NCBI GenBank assembly: GCA_005502925.1
Contig: SCPD01000001.1
Coordinates: 186,001-250,000 of the forward strand
Length of the DNA: 64,000 nt
Source: Rhizobiales bacterium Y(2018)
Lineage (GTDB): Bacteria; Pseudomonadota; Alphaproteobacteria; Rhizobiales; Aestuariivirgaceae
Reading direction: 5' to 3'
Below the pieces are notes generated by a model, which had not been told where the DNA came from, did no database searches, and was given only the letters and a program-made list of their open reading frames with translations. Below, in pieces: positions 17,049 through 26,129 of the stretch. Position 1 is the first letter of the stretch. Each line of letters starts with the position of its first letter. A program made the position numbers and the translations under genes.

Positions 17049-17449
17049 GCCTGTTCGAGCTCCAGCAAGGTGCCGGTGAAATCCTTGGGGTGCAGAAACA
17101 GGACCGGCTTGCCATGGGCGCCGATCTTGGGCTCCCCGTCCCCTAATATACGCGCTCCCTGCGCCTTCAGCCGGTCGCGCGCCTGGATGATGTCCTCCAC
17201 CTCGTAGCAGACATGGTGGATGCCGCCTGACGGGTTCTTCTCGAGGAAGCCCTTGATCGGCGAGGTTTCGCCAAGCGGCTCGAGCAGCTCGATCTTGGTG
17301 TTGGGCAATTCGACGAACACCACCGTCACGCCATGATTGGGCTCGGCCTGCTTGGCCGACACATTCGCCCCCAGAATATCACGATAGGTCCTGATCCCCT
17401 GGTCGAGATCGGGCACGGCAATGGCGACATGGTTCAGACGGCCGAGCAT
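17045..17449 (-). CDS. mce: Methylmalonyl-CoA epimerase
   Basis: The 134-residue glyoxalase-fold protein starts at ATG 17449 behind GAAGGGAA; the longer in-frame start at 17503 adds an unlike segment. LNHVAIAVPDLD supplies the first metal-binding His, GGIHHVCYEVED the central pair and FLHPKDFTGTLLELEQ the C-terminal Glu of the family. It interconverts (2S)- and (2R)-methylmalonyl-CoA in the propionate-to-succinyl-CoA route, the step after PccAB; a pccB gene lies at 56500-58032. Overlaps DUF1467 by four bases. Confidence 0.93.
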   Translation of the reverse strand: MLGRLNHVAIAVPDLDQGIRTYRDILGANVSAKQAEPNHGVTVVFVELPNTKIELLEPLGETSPIKGFLEKNPSGGIHHVCYEVEDIIQARDRLKAQGARILGDGEPKIGAHGKPVLFLHPKDFTGTLLELEQA

Positions 17450-17521
17450 GGAAGTTCCCTTCAAATTCGGGCGCAATCTATGGAGGCACTCCCTCGTGAT
17501 CAATGCGGCCTTTGCGCCTGA

Positions 17522-18244
17522 TCACGGCTTGGTGAGATGCGTAACGATCCAGTGGCGGGATTCGGGGGCGGCGACGCCGCGGGGCCCGAAGACATGCCGA
17601 TCGAGGAAATACCCCGTCAGCTTGAAACCCGCGAGTACATCGGCGAGCCCCGGCGCCCCGGCCTCGCTTCCCTTCAGGAAGGCCGGCAAGAGCAGCATCC
17701 GGTCGTGATAGGCAAATCCCGCATCATGGCTCACCGCCCTCCCTGTCTTGGGTGAGACATAAACGAGATTGTCGCGCGCGCCCGTCGCGGCGCAGCGGGC
17801 GAGATCGAGCCCGAAGCCCAATTCGTCGAGCAGCCCCATTTCCCAGCGCACCAGGAGCGCCGGCCAGGTGCCCTCGTCCTCCAGCGCATCGAGCACCACC
17901 CGCATCGCCTCGTAGATACGCGGATGCGGCTCGCGCTCGGGCAGCAATTGCGCTTCGGCGGTGAGCGTCGTCAGGGCGGCTAGCCGCATCGCCTCGCCCA
18001 TCAGCATGCCGGCTTTCAGCTCCAAGGGCTCGAGCACGAAATTGCCGAGATGCTCCTCGAGCCTGGCGCGCCAGGTCGCCGACACGATATTGCCGGGCTG
18101 CAGAACGGGCCGCATCTGGCGCGAGCGACCGCCGCGCACCAGGCCCAGTGTGCGCCCGCGCGTCGCGGTCAGAAGCTCGCAGATGGCGCTTGATTCACCA
18201 TGGCGCTTCACCGCGAGGATTATGCCTTCGTCTTTCCATTCCAT
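17522..18244 (-). CDS. recO: DNA repair protein RecO
   Basis: The 240-residue protein opens MEWKDEGIILAVKRHGESSAI, the OB-fold start of RecO, with LVRGGRSRQMRPVLQPGN following. An alpha-helical C-terminal domain contains FGLDLARCAATG and a YFLDRHVFGPRG ending. RecO works with RecR to load RecA on SSB-coated single strands. Last gene of the lepB-rnc-era-recO block, separated from era by a palindromic repeat element. Confidence 0.93.
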   Translation of the reverse strand: MEWKDEGIILAVKRHGESSAICELLTATRGRTLGLVRGGRSRQMRPVLQPGNIVSATWRARLEEHLGNFVLEPLELKAGMLMGEAMRLAALTTLTAEAQLLPEREPHPRIYEAMRVVLDALEDEGTWPALLVRWEMGLLDELGFGLDLARCAATGARDNLVYVSPKTGRAVSHDAGFAYHDRMLLLPAFLKGSEAGAPGLADVLAGFKLTGYFLDRHVFGPRGVAAPESRHWIVTHLTKP

Positions 18245-18255
18245 GCGTAGCCACC

Positions 18256-18373
18256 CCCACCCTGAGGTGCGAGCGAAGCGAGCCTCGAAGGGTCTGTTGC
18301 AGCATCCTCACTCTATCCTGATGGGCGCTTCGAGGCTTCGCCTTCGGCGAAGCACCTCAGCGTGAGGATACTG
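18256..18373. repeat. Palindromic intergenic repeat (rhizobial type)
   Basis: Between recO and era the left part CCTGAGGTGC...GCCTCGAAG (about 18261-18289) is mirrored by CTTCGAGGC...GCACCTCAG (about 18328-18360), with the inner hairpin GCTTCGCCTTCGGCGAAGC in the right arm. This CTGAGGTGCGAGC-type palindrome is the style of short dispersed repeats found in many copies in Bradyrhizobium-like genomes. It could fold as an mRNA hairpin between the two genes. Confidence 0.7.
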
Positions 18374-18393
18374 GGAGAGTGCCGCTCATATTC

Positions 18394-19296
18394 TTAATCC
18401 AGCAGTCCCATCATGCGCAGGCGTTCGGGATCCTTGGCCCAATTCTCGCGCACCTTGACGAACAGGAACAGATGCACGCGCCGCTCGAACGCTTTTTCGA
18501 GCTCGAGGCGGGCCGCTTGCCCCAGGGCCTTGATGGTCTGCCCGTTCTTGCCGAGCACGATCTTCTTCTGGCTGTCGCGCTCGACATAGATCACTTGGTC
18601 GATGCGCACCGAGCCGTCCTTGCGCTCTTCCCATGTCTCCGTCTCGACGGTCGAGGCATAAGGCAATTCCTCATGCAGGCGCTCATAGAGCTTCTCGCGC
18701 GTCGTCTCGGCGGCGAGGAAGCGCAGCGGCACGTCAGCGATCTGGTCCTCGGCATAAAGCCAGGGACCTTGCGGCATCAGCTCGGCGATCCGGTCTTTCA
18801 GCTTGCCGATGCCACTCTTGTTGAGCGCGCTGATCATGAAGGTCTCGCGGAAGGCAAAGGCCTCGTTGAATTTCTGCGCCAGGTCGAGCAGCGTCTCGGC
18901 CTTGACCAGGTCGATCTTGTTGAGCGCGAGGAACGCCTGCCTGCCGTTCTTCTTGAGCCCGTCGATGATCGCCAGCACCTCATCATTGAGGCCCTTGCGG
19001 ACATCGGTGAGGAGGACGATCGCGTCGGCTTCGCTGGCGCCCGCCCAGGCGCCCTCGACCATCGCCTCATCGAGCGTGCGCTTCGGCTTGAAGATGCCGG
19101 GCGTGTCGACGAAGATGATCTGACTCTGCCCGGCGATGACGATGGCGCGCAGCCGTGAGCGCGTCGTCTGCACCTTGTGCGACACGATCGATATCTTGAC
19201 GCCGGCAAGCGCGTTCACCAGCGTCGACTTGCCGGCATTGGGAGCGCCGATGATGGCGCAGAAGCCGCAGCGTGTTTCGGTTACTGTTTCTGTCAC
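18394..19296 (-). CDS. era: GTPase Era
   Basis: The start is GTG at 19296, overlapping the rnc stop (GTGA). A longer reading frame upstream lies inside rnc and was rejected. The 300-residue protein has G1 GAPNAGKST, G3 DTPG, G4 NKID and G5 SALNKSGIG, then a KH domain with the GXXG loop LGKNGQTIKALG. Era binds the 3' end of 16S rRNA during 30S maturation. Its coupling to rnc is widely conserved in bacteria. Confidence 0.96.
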   Translation of the reverse strand: MTETVTETRCGFCAIIGAPNAGKSTLVNALAGVKISIVSHKVQTTRSRLRAIVIAGQSQIIFVDTPGIFKPKRTLDEAMVEGAWAGASEADAIVLLTDVRKGLNDEVLAIIDGLKKNGRQAFLALNKIDLVKAETLLDLAQKFNEAFAFRETFMISALNKSGIGKLKDRIAELMPQGPWLYAEDQIADVPLRFLAAETTREKLYERLHEELPYASTVETETWEERKDGSVRIDQVIYVERDSQKKIVLGKNGQTIKALGQAARLELEKAFERRVHLFLFVKVRENWAKDPERLRMMGLLD

Positions 19297-20003
19297 TTTC
19301 TGATCTTTTCCCGGCGCAGGAAGGCTTCGGCGGCGAGTTGCTCGCCATTGCGCTTCGATGGCGCGCTGGCGATCTCCTCGGGGAAACCTTCGACGGTTAC
19401 GGCAATGGTGAAATTGGGCGAATGATCGGGCCCGTCGCGCGACACGATGCGATAGGCCGGAATGGCCTTGCCCTGCGCCAGGGCCCATTCCTGCAGGAAG
19501 CTCTTGGCGTCCTTGACGAGCTTGCTGCGGCTCGACAGCCGCTCGTCCCACAGGCGCATGATCAAGGCGCGCGCCGGCTCGAGCCCGCCATCGAGATACA
19601 TGGCGCCGAGGATCGATTCCATCACATCGCCGAGGATCACCGTCTGGGTCGCCATGCCCTGCGCCTTCTCCTTCTGGCCGACGCGGATATGTTCCGAGAT
19701 GCCGAGATCGCGGGCGGCGTCGGCGCAGGCCTCGGCGCGCACCAGGACGCTGAAATTCTGGGCGAGCGCCCCTTCCGCCTTGCGCGGATTGCGCACATAG
19801 AGCTCTTCGGCAATGACCAGGCCCAGCACCCGGTCGCCTAAGAATTCGAGGCGCTGATAGGTCGTGTTGGTCTTGCCCTTGCGCCCGCTGCCATGGGTGA
19901 GCGCTGCCTTGAGGAGATCGCGGTTGCGGAACGTGTAGCCGAGAAGCGCCGCTATCGCCTGGAATTCCTGATCGGTAAAACGCGTCCGGTCGCTGTTGGT
20001 CAC
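19293..20003 (-). CDS. rnc: Ribonuclease III
   Basis: The 236-residue protein has the RNase III signature YQRLEFLGDRVLGLVIAE with the catalytic Glu and Asp, and a second acidic pair in DVMESILGAMYLDGG. A C-terminal double-stranded RNA-binding domain starts at KSFLQEWALAQGKAIP. It processes rRNA and structured mRNAs. Four bases upstream is the lepB stop; era overlaps downstream. Confidence 0.96.
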   Translation of the reverse strand: MTNSDRTRFTDQEFQAIAALLGYTFRNRDLLKAALTHGSGRKGKTNTTYQRLEFLGDRVLGLVIAEELYVRNPRKAEGALAQNFSVLVRAEACADAARDLGISEHIRVGQKEKAQGMATQTVILGDVMESILGAMYLDGGLEPARALIMRLWDERLSSRSKLVKDAKSFLQEWALAQGKAIPAYRIVSRDGPDHSPNFTIAVTVEGFPEEIASAPSKRNGEQLAAEAFLRREKIRK

Positions 20004-20007
20004 GGCC

Positions 20008-20856
20008 TCAATTCACAAGATTGAAGAAACGCAGCCAACGTATCGATGTCGGCCATTTCCACACCTGCCAGAAGGCGGCATCGGGCTCGATCGAGAAGAA
20101 GATGATGTCGGCGCGGCCGACGAAATTCTCATAGGGCACATAGCCCACGCCACCGCCCGCCGCGTTCTGGGCATAGCGGCTGTCGAGCGAGTTATCGCGG
20201 TTGTCACCCATCATGAAATAATGATTGGCGGGCACCGTATAGACTTCGGTGTTGTCGGCGGCGCCATTGGGGACGCGGTCGAGCACGTTGTAGCTGACCC
20301 CATTGGGCAGCGTCTCGACATATTGCGCTACCGGCGAGCCCCCGCCCTCACCGCTCTGGTCGACGAAGTCGGCGATGCGCTGGCGCGGCACCTGCTGGTC
20401 GTTGATGTAGACGACGCCCTCGCGCACCTGGACGCGATCGCCCGGCAGGCCGATCACCCGCTTGATATAGTCGGTCTCGTTGTCGCGCGGCAGCTTGAAC
20501 ACCGCGACGTCGCCACGCTTGGGCTCGTCCGGAAACACGAAGCGGCCCTCGACCGGAATCGGGCCGAATTTGAACAGCTCAGTGCCGAACAGATTCAAGC
20601 CGAAATTGAAGGAATACTTGCTGTAGCCGTAGGATAATTTGGAGACGAACAGATAATCGCCGACCTTCAGCGTTGGATACATGGAAGCGGACGGGATGTT
20701 GAACGGCTGATACAGGAACATGCGGACGGCGAAGGCGATCAGCAGGGCCTGGATGATGACCTTGATCGTATCCCAGAAACCGTCGTCCGACTTCTTGCGG
20801 GGCTCGTGCGCCGCTGCCGCCATATTATGATCTTTCGTATGTTTCACAGTATCCAT
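20008..20856 (-). CDS. lepB: Signal peptidase I
   Basis: The 282-residue enzyme has one N-terminal membrane helix (residues 31-48). The catalytic serine is in PSASMYPT (Ser58) and the general-base lysine in DYIKRVIGLPGD (Lys132). Box E is FMMGDNRDNSLDSR. A single N-terminal helix is the alphaproteobacterial form. An ATG at 20823 would give a protein 11 residues shorter with the same domains, and neither start has a strong ribosome site. It cleaves signal peptides on the periplasmic face of the inner membrane. Confidence 0.95.
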   Translation of the reverse strand: MDTVKHTKDHNMAAAAHEPRKKSDDGFWDTIKVIIQALLIAFAVRMFLYQPFNIPSASMYPTLKVGDYLFVSKLSYGYSKYSFNFGLNLFGTELFKFGPIPVEGRFVFPDEPKRGDVAVFKLPRDNETDYIKRVIGLPGDRVQVREGVVYINDQQVPRQRIADFVDQSGEGGGSPVAQYVETLPNGVSYNVLDRVPNGAADNTEVYTVPANHYFMMGDNRDNSLDSRYAQNAAGGGVGYVPYENFVGRADIIFFSIEPDAAFWQVWKWPTSIRWLRFFNLVN

Positions 20857-20923
20857 GCCAGTTCGGACGAGCCCGATTCAGCCCTATAGTACGCATATAT
20901 GACCGTTTCAACGGTAGGAAAGA

Positions 20924-21340
20924 TTACATTCCGGCATTTTCCGTCAAGGGAAGCGCCTCGATGATCACGAATGCCTGAGCGTAGGGAAATTCGTCCGTAA
21001 TAGTGAGATGGATATAGGGCCGATGACCTTTCGGCGTCAAATCGGCGAGGCGCTTGCCGGCTCCCCCGGTCAGCACCATGGTGGGTTTGCCCGAGGGCTC
21101 GTTCACCACCCCCAGATCGCGCCAGAACACCCCCTGATTGAATCCGGTACCGAGCGCCTTGGAGCACGCCTCCTTGGCGGCATAACGCTTGGCATAAGAA
21201 GCGGCACGTTCGGCCCGCCGGTCGGACTTCCTGCGCTCGATCTCGGTGAAGACCCGGTTGGTGAAACGCTCGCCATAACGCGCGAGCGTCTTCTCGATGC
21301 GCCGGATATCGATCAGATCGTTGCCGAGCCCGATGATCAT
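20924..21340 (-). CDS. acpS: Holo-[acyl-carrier-protein] synthase
   Basis: The 138-residue protein starts at ATG 21340, overlapping the pyrE stop (ATGA). [16 protein letters not shown] carries the metal-binding Asp of AcpS and [18 protein letters not shown] the conserved KEA motif with the second acidic ligand. It transfers 4'-phosphopantetheine from CoA to a serine of ACP. A longer in-frame start at 21490 lies within pyrE and was rejected. Confidence 0.95.
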   Translation of the reverse strand: MIIGLGNDLIDIRRIEKTLARYGERFTNRVFTEIERRKSDRRAERAASYAKRYAAKEACSKALGTGFNQGVFWRDLGVVNEPSGKPTMVLTGGAGKRLADLTPKGHRPYIHLTITDEFPYAQAFVIIEALPLTENAGM

Positions 21341-21921
21341 TTGAGGCCCCGGCTCCCCGGCTTCACCGCCGGAATGGCGGCGAGCTCCTGCGGCAGCCCG
21401 TCGGCCGGATAGGTCGGGATGTCGAGCCGCGTCAGCGCCTCGAGCGGAACGCCGAGATCGGCCTTGCCGTTGGAGCGGTCGATGAGACATGCGGCTCCCA
21501 CGGTGACGCCCCCCTCCTCATTGATGCCGGCGATACATTCGCGCGACGAAAGCCCGGTGGTCACGATGTCCTCGACCATCAACACACGGGCGCCCTTGGG
21601 GATGGTGAAACCGCGCCTGAGCACGAGCTTGCCATCGACACGCTCGAAGAAGACCGACTCGACGCCGAGCTGGCGCGCCATCTCATAACCGACGATGACG
21701 CCGCCCATGGCGGGCGAGGCGACGAGGTCGATCTTGTCGCCGATGCGGGCCTTCACCTGGCGGGCGAGCACGGCGCAGAGCCGTTCGGCCCGCCTGGGGT
21801 CCATCAGCACACGCGCGCATTGCAGATAATTCGGGCTGCGCAGGCCGGAAGACAGGATGAAATGGCCCTCGAGCAGTGCGCCCGCCGCCTTGAACTCCGC
21901 CAGAACCTCGTCTTTGGTCAT
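21337..21921 (-). CDS. pyrE: Orotate phosphoribosyltransferase
   Basis: The 194-residue PRTase has the PRPP-binding loop [14 protein letters not shown] (DxxTTG-type) and the N-terminal [21 protein letters not shown] hood segment of the archaeal/alphaproteobacterial PyrE form. It makes OMP from orotate and PRPP in UMP synthesis. It sits 9 bp after rsh and overlaps acpS, in an order frequent among Hyphomicrobiales. Confidence 0.94.
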   Translation of the reverse strand: MTKDEVLAEFKAAGALLEGHFILSSGLRSPNYLQCARVLMDPRRAERLCAVLARQVKARIGDKIDLVASPAMGGVIVGYEMARQLGVESVFFERVDGKLVLRRGFTIPKGARVLMVEDIVTTGLSSRECIAGINEEGGVTVGAACLIDRSNGKADLGVPLEALTRLDIPTYPADGLPQELAAIPAVKPGSRGLK

Positions 21922-21930
21922 AGATCCTTC

Positions 21931-24093
21931 CTATCCTTCGGCGCGGTCGACCGAGCTCACCAGGGGCTTGAGCGAGAGGTCACGCATGATTTGGTTGAGA
22001 TGTTTCAGGTCATGTACTTCGATCAGGATGTCGAGATCAAAGAAATCGCGCGCCCCGACCTGGGTCACCATCTGCAATTCGTCGATATTGGCGCCCGAAT
22101 CGCCGATCACCTGCGTCACCTGGGCGAGTGCGCCCACCTCATTATGGACCTTCACCAGGATGCGGGCCGGAAAGCGCTGGCCCTCTGTGGTCGTATCCCA
22201 GGTGAGATCGATCCAACGGCTGGGCTCGCTGTCATAGGATTCGAGCGCCCTGGCGAAGATCGGATGGATGACGATCCCCTCGCCCGGCATGCGGATGCCG
22301 ACGATACGCTCGCCCGGCACGGCGCCGGTGGCGAGCGAGAACTTCAATGCCTGGTCGCGCCCGGCGCCGCGGATCGGAATGCCCGATTCCGCCTCGCCGT
22401 GGCGCGTCGCCGGCTTCTTGCGCTGCGGCGTCGGCGCCTCGACCACCAGCCCCATGGCCTTCAGGATATCGGCGGCGGCGAGCTCGCCGCGGCCAACCGC
22501 CGAGAGCGCGTCTTCCAGGTTCTTGTGGCCGGTGCGGGCGATGGCGGCGGCGACGTCCTGCTTCACGTAGGGCTTGCCGACTTTGTCGAGGAGGCGCTCG
22601 ACGATCTCCTGGCCGAGGCCGGCATATTGCCGCCTTGTGGCGAGCCTGGTGGCGCGGCGGATGGCGGCACGCGCCTTGCCGGTGACCGCGAGCCCCTCCC
22701 AGGCGGCCGGCGGCACCTGCGCCTCCGAGCGGATGATCTCGACCTCATCGCCATTGTCGAGCTGGGTGACGAGCGGCGCATGGCGGCCATTGATGCGGCA
22801 GCCGACGCAGCTGTCGCCGACGCTCGTATGGACCGCATAGGCGAAGTCGATGGGCGTGGCGCCACGCGGCAGCGCGATGAGCTGGCCCTTGGGCGTGAAG
22901 CAGAAGACCTGATCCTGGAACAATTCGAGGCGCGTATGCTCGAGGAATTCGCGCGGGCTTTCGCCTTCCGACAGCATCTCGACCAGATGTCTCAGCCAGC
23001 GATAGGCGTTGGATTCGGCGGATGGAACCCGCACACCGTTGACCGCGTCCTCGACACGGCGCACGTCCTTGTAGAGAGCGTGGGCGGCGACGCCGCGCTC
23101 GGCGATCTCGTTCATCTCGCGGGTGCGGATCTGCATCTCGACACGGCGGTGATGCGGACCGATGACAGTGGTGTGGAGCGACTGATAGTCGTTCTGCTTG
23201 GGCGTCGAGATATAGTCCTTGAAGCGCCCGGGCACTGCGCGCCAAGTGCGGTGTGCGACGCCAAGCGCCCGATAGCACTCATCGACGCCCGCGACGATGA
23301 CGCGGAAGCCGAAAATATCGGAGAGCTGGCCAAGCGACAGGCTCTTCCGCTCCATCTTGCGCCAGATCGAATAAGGCCGCTTCTCGCGCCCCGCCACCTT
23401 GGCCTCGATGCCATTGGCGGCGAGCTCGGCCTTCAGCTCCTTCTCGATCTCGACCAGCAGGCTGCCGCTTTCCTCATGCAGGCGGTCGAGGCGTTTCTTC
23501 ACCGTGGCGAAGGCATCCGGATTGAGCACCCGGAAGGCGATGTCCTCGAGCTCCTCGCGGACATTCTGCATGCCCATGCGGCCGGCGAGCGGCGCATAGA
23601 TGTCCATGGTCTCCTGGGCGATGCGGATCTTCTTGTCGGCCGCCATATGCCCCAGCGTCCGCATATTGTGCAGGCGGTCAGCCAGCTTCACCAGGAGGAC
23701 GCGCACGTCCTTCGCCATCGCCAGCAGCAGCTTGCGCAGATTCTCGGCCTGGGTGGCTTCCTTGGTGACCAGATCGAGGCGCTTGATCTTGGTCAGGCCA
23801 TCGACGAGCGAAGCGATTTCGTGGCCGAATTTCTCCTCGATCTGGGCTTGGGTTGCCTCGGTGTCTTCAACCACATCATGAAGGAGAGCGGCGGCGATGG
23901 TGGCGCCGTCGAGCTTCATTTCGGCCAGAATCGCCGCGACTTCGAGCGGATGGTTGAAATAGGCCTCGCCCGAGGCCCGCTTCTGGCCACCATGGGCCTT
24001 CATCGCATAAACATAAGCGCGATTGAGCAGGTCCTCGTCAGCGCCCTTGTCGTAGGACATGACCCGCTCAACCAACTCAAACTGCCGCATCAT
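21931..24093 (-). CDS. rsh: RelA/SpoT homologue, bifunctional (p)ppGpp synthetase/hydrolase
   Basis: The 720-residue protein is read from ATG 24093; the longer TTG frame to 24138 has no ribosome site. Domains in order are an HD hydrolase with LLHDVVEDT, a synthetase with FGFRVIVAGVDECYRALG and the H-x-R-type pair, and a TGS domain (VFCFTPKGQLIALPRGATPIDFAYAVHTSVG). A helical region and a C-terminal ACT domain (ARILVKVHNEVGALAQVTQVIGDSGANIDE) follow. Both catalytic halves look intact, matching the single long RSH of alphaproteobacteria that controls the stringent response. Followed 9 bp on by pyrE. Confidence 0.95.
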   Translation of the reverse strand: MMRQFELVERVMSYDKGADEDLLNRAYVYAMKAHGGQKRASGEAYFNHPLEVAAILAEMKLDGATIAAALLHDVVEDTEATQAQIEEKFGHEIASLVDGLTKIKRLDLVTKEATQAENLRKLLLAMAKDVRVLLVKLADRLHNMRTLGHMAADKKIRIAQETMDIYAPLAGRMGMQNVREELEDIAFRVLNPDAFATVKKRLDRLHEESGSLLVEIEKELKAELAANGIEAKVAGREKRPYSIWRKMERKSLSLGQLSDIFGFRVIVAGVDECYRALGVAHRTWRAVPGRFKDYISTPKQNDYQSLHTTVIGPHHRRVEMQIRTREMNEIAERGVAAHALYKDVRRVEDAVNGVRVPSAESNAYRWLRHLVEMLSEGESPREFLEHTRLELFQDQVFCFTPKGQLIALPRGATPIDFAYAVHTSVGDSCVGCRINGRHAPLVTQLDNGDEVEIIRSEAQVPPAAWEGLAVTGKARAAIRRATRLATRRQYAGLGQEIVERLLDKVGKPYVKQDVAAAIARTGHKNLEDALSAVGRGELAAADILKAMGLVVEAPTPQRKKPATRHGEAESGIPIRGAGRDQALKFSLATGAVPGERIVGIRMPGEGIVIHPIFARALESYDSEPSRWIDLTWDTTTEGQRFPARILVKVHNEVGALAQVTQVIGDSGANIDELQMVTQVGARDFFDLDILIEVHDLKHLNQIMRDLSLKPLVSSVDRAEG

Positions 24094-24177
24094 CGCGCCT
24101 GACTTACCGATCTCTTCAAAATGGCTAACCCACGGCAATAGTAACGGAAAAAATGCTTAAAGCGAGGCCTTCGCCAA

Positions 24178-24206
24178 TTGTCCGCGGCATGTCTGACCGA
24201 TACAGT
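24178..24206 (+). promoter_or_regulatory. Probable promoter of the P4-type phosphatase gene
   Basis: TTGTCC (24178-24183), 17-bp spacer, TACAGT (24201-24206), with the AGGAGG ribosome site and ATG 24239 about 30 bp downstream. It lies in the 145-bp gap divergent from rsh. Confidence 0.5.
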
Positions 24207-24238
24207 TCACATGCGCAACTCTGGCTGAGGAGGATCCG

Positions 24239-25114
24239 ATGAAATACGCGTTCCCGTCTCTCGCTCTTGTCGCCCTGGGGCTCGGCGCCGCTGCCGCCCT
24301 GGCCTCGGACGTCGTGGTCCCTGAGGAAAGCTCAGGTCCGGCGGCCAATGACAATCTCAACGCGGTCCTATGGGACCAGACGGCGGTCGAGGCCCAGGCG
24401 GTGATGGCCCAGGCCTATGCGCTCGCGCGTCTGCGTTTCGACGAGGCGCTCGCCAATAAAAGTGCCACTGCCGATCCTTCGGTGCAGACGGGTGACTTCG
24501 CCAACAAGCCGCCGGCAGTGGTGCTCGATGTCGACGACACCCTGCTCAACACCTCGCAATACCAGGCCTGGAATGTGAAATCGGGCACATCCTTCAATCC
24601 GAAGACCTGGACGTCCTATGTGAATGCCAAGATCGACACCGCCATTCCGGGCGCCATCGACTTCACCCAGTATGCGGCGTCGAAAGGCGCCAAGGTGTTC
24701 TATGTCACCAACCGTACCAAGGAAGAGGAGCCGGCCACTGCCGAGCGGCTGAAGGCGCTCGGTTTCCCGATGGGTGACAATGTCGACACGCTGCTCACCG
24801 CCAAGGAAATGCCGGACTGGGGCTCGGCCAAGAGCACCAGGCGCGCTTTCATCGCCAAGGATTATCGGATCCTGCTTCTGGTCGGCGACAATTTCGGCGA
24901 CTTCACCGATGCCTATAAGGGGTCGATCGAGGAGCGCCAGAAGGCTTTTACCGACAATGCCCAGCATTGGGGCAAGGATTGGATCGCCATCCCCAACCCG
25001 ACCTATGGCTCATGGGAATCGGCGCCCTATGCGCACGACTTCAAGACGCCGCCCGAGGAGCAGCGCCAGAAGAAGCTCGATGCGTTGAAAGCGTGGAGCG
25101 GTCTTGATCAGTAG
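24239..25114 (+). CDS. HAD-family acid phosphatase, class B / P4 type (periplasmic)
   Basis: The 291-residue precursor has a signal peptide of about 22 residues (ending AAALAS). The mature part carries the HAD motif I DVDDT (residues 97-101), motif II near [15 protein letters not shown], and a late acidic motif GDNFGDF. This matches the PF03767 acid phosphatases and the e(P4) 5'-nucleotidases. There is no lipobox cysteine, so unlike Haemophilus P4 it is probably soluble in the periplasm. An AGGAGG ribosome site precedes ATG 24239. It overlaps the 3' end of rpoZ by seven bases and sits between rpoZ and rsh, which are usually adjacent in this order. Confidence 0.88.
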   Translation: MKYAFPSLALVALGLGAAAALASDVVVPEESSGPAANDNLNAVLWDQTAVEAQAVMAQAYALARLRFDEALANKSATADPSVQTGDFANKPPAVVLDVDDTLLNTSQYQAWNVKSGTSFNPKTWTSYVNAKIDTAIPGAIDFTQYAASKGAKVFYVTNRTKEEEPATAERLKALGFPMGDNVDTLLTAKEMPDWGSAKSTRRAFIAKDYRILLLVGDNFGDFTDAYKGSIEERQKAFTDNAQHWGKDWIAIPNPTYGSWESAPYAHDFKTPPEEQRQKKLDALKAWSGLDQ

Positions 25115-25518
25115 CCGTTGCGCTGGCTGCCCGGGCTTTCGGCCGGCGGCAGGCCTTCGAGGCCACGCAGCAGCTCTTCCTCGGTCATGCGCTCCAGATC
25201 GGCCTGGTCGGGCTCCGGCTGGTCGTTAATGACCGACATGTCGCCAGACTGCTGGATGAGCGGCACTTCGCTCTGCTCCGGCTCGTCGACTTCGACATGC
25301 TTCTGCATGGCGTGGATATACTCTTCGCGCAGGTCGTCGGTGTTGACCATCTCGTCGGCGATCTCGCGCAGAGCGACGACCGGATTCTTGTCGTTGTCGC
25401 GGTCGACCGACAACGGAGCGCCTTGCGAAATCATCCGCGCACGGTGGGCGGACAGGAGGACCAGCTCAAACCGGTTGGGGAGCTTGTCGATGCAATCTTC
25501 TACAGTGACGCGCGCCAT
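25108..25518 (-). CDS. rpoZ: RNA polymerase omega subunit
   Basis: The 136-residue protein begins [20 protein letters not shown], followed by [15 protein letters not shown] and [13 protein letters not shown], the conserved omega core. It has the longer acidic C-terminal tail normal in alphaproteobacteria. Omega assists folding and assembly of the beta' subunit. Same strand as rsh, but separated from it by the convergent phosphatase gene. Confidence 0.95.
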   Translation of the reverse strand: MARVTVEDCIDKLPNRFELVLLSAHRARMISQGAPLSVDRDNDKNPVVALREIADEMVNTDDLREEYIHAMQKHVEVDEPEQSEVPLIQQSGDMSVINDQPEPDQADLERMTEEELLRGLEGLPPAESPGSQRNGY

Positions 25519-25857
25519 GTGGCTCGTACAATCCTTAATATGGGTCGGGATTGCGGGCTTTTAGGCGCAACTTGCCGCAAAAGCAAGCCCCGGCCAAGTT
25601 TCCCGCGTCGGGGCGCTTTTGCGGGGGCGGTTCGAGCCCCGTTCCGGATTACCCTCACGGTATACTTGCCCGCTTTTGACCGCCACGAGGCCTCCGCAAT
25701 GAGCTGATTCCGAACCGGAACGCGGCCGGCAAGTGGGCCGAACTCCTTGCCCAGGCGCTGAAATTCGGCGCGACCGCGGTTTCTTGACTTTCGGCCGTCC
25801 TTCGGCCATATCCCCGGCCAACCGAAGCCGGGCCATGGCGCGCCCGAGGAGAATGTT
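25519..25857. other. Divergent intergenic region between rpoZ and rpmG
   Basis: The 339 bp contain no supported gene. The right end carries the rpmG promoter (25784-25812) and leader. The remainder is GC-rich with scattered short complementarities. A GGTTCGAGCCC string at 25629-25639 recalls a tRNA T-arm, but no acceptor stem, anticodon arm or CCA end can be built around it. Confidence 0.6.
25784..25812 (+). promoter_or_regulatory. Probable rpmG promoter
   Basis: TTGACT (25784-25789), 17-bp spacer, CATATC (25807-25812), about 45 bp before the rpmG start codon. Good -35 match and ideal spacing for the housekeeping sigma factor. Confidence 0.6.
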
Positions 25858-26025
25858 ATGGCCAAAGGCAATGTGATCAAGATCAAGCTGCAGTCGACAG
25901 CGGATACCGGTTACTTCTACGTGACCAAGAAGAACTCGCGCACCAAGACCGACAAGTTCACCTTCAAGAAGTACGATCCGGTGGCGCGCAAGCACGTCGA
26001 GTTCAAAGAGACCAAGATCAAGTAA
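25858..26025 (+). CDS. rpmG: 50S ribosomal protein L33
   Basis: The 55-residue protein starts at ATG 25858 behind GAGGAGAA. It reads [19 protein letters not shown], then [32 protein letters not shown], the L33 consensus throughout. It is the form without the zinc cysteines, as usual in proteobacteria. A promoter lies upstream and an intrinsic terminator 24 bp downstream, so it is a single-gene unit. Confidence 0.97.
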   Translation: MAKGNVIKIKLQSTADTGYFYVTKKNSRTKTDKFTFKKYDPVARKHVEFKETKIK

Positions 26026-26048
26026 TTCTGCCATTCAGAATTTGCATG

Positions 26049-26079
26049 AAAGGCACCGCCCGCGAGGCGGTGCCTTTTT
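26049..26079 (+). terminator. Rho-independent terminator of rpmG
   Basis: A perfect 10-bp stem, AGGCACCGCC (26051-26060) with GGCGGTGCCT (26066-26075), a five-base loop, and a T-run continuing to 26079. Confidence 0.93.
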
Positions 26080-26129
26080 GATATCTTGCGTCTGAATCCC
26101 CGTCCCCGCTTCCGCACAGGAGATGCGCC

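Noticed and set aside
18270-18375. Repeat between recO and era as an intrinsic terminator
   Set aside because: The hairpins are strong but no T-run follows on either strand, and the element matches the style of a dispersed palindromic repeat.
21820-24102. 760-codon open frame opposite rsh
   Set aside because: Antisense shadow of a fully supported RelA/SpoT homologue, and its translation has no family features. Similar shadows opposite the aldehyde dehydrogenase, ntrY, ntrC and ntrB were rejected for the same reason.
25621-25650. Possible tRNA T-arm (GGTTCGAGCCC)
   Set aside because: No acceptor stem, D-arm or anticodon arm can be built on either strand at the right distances.
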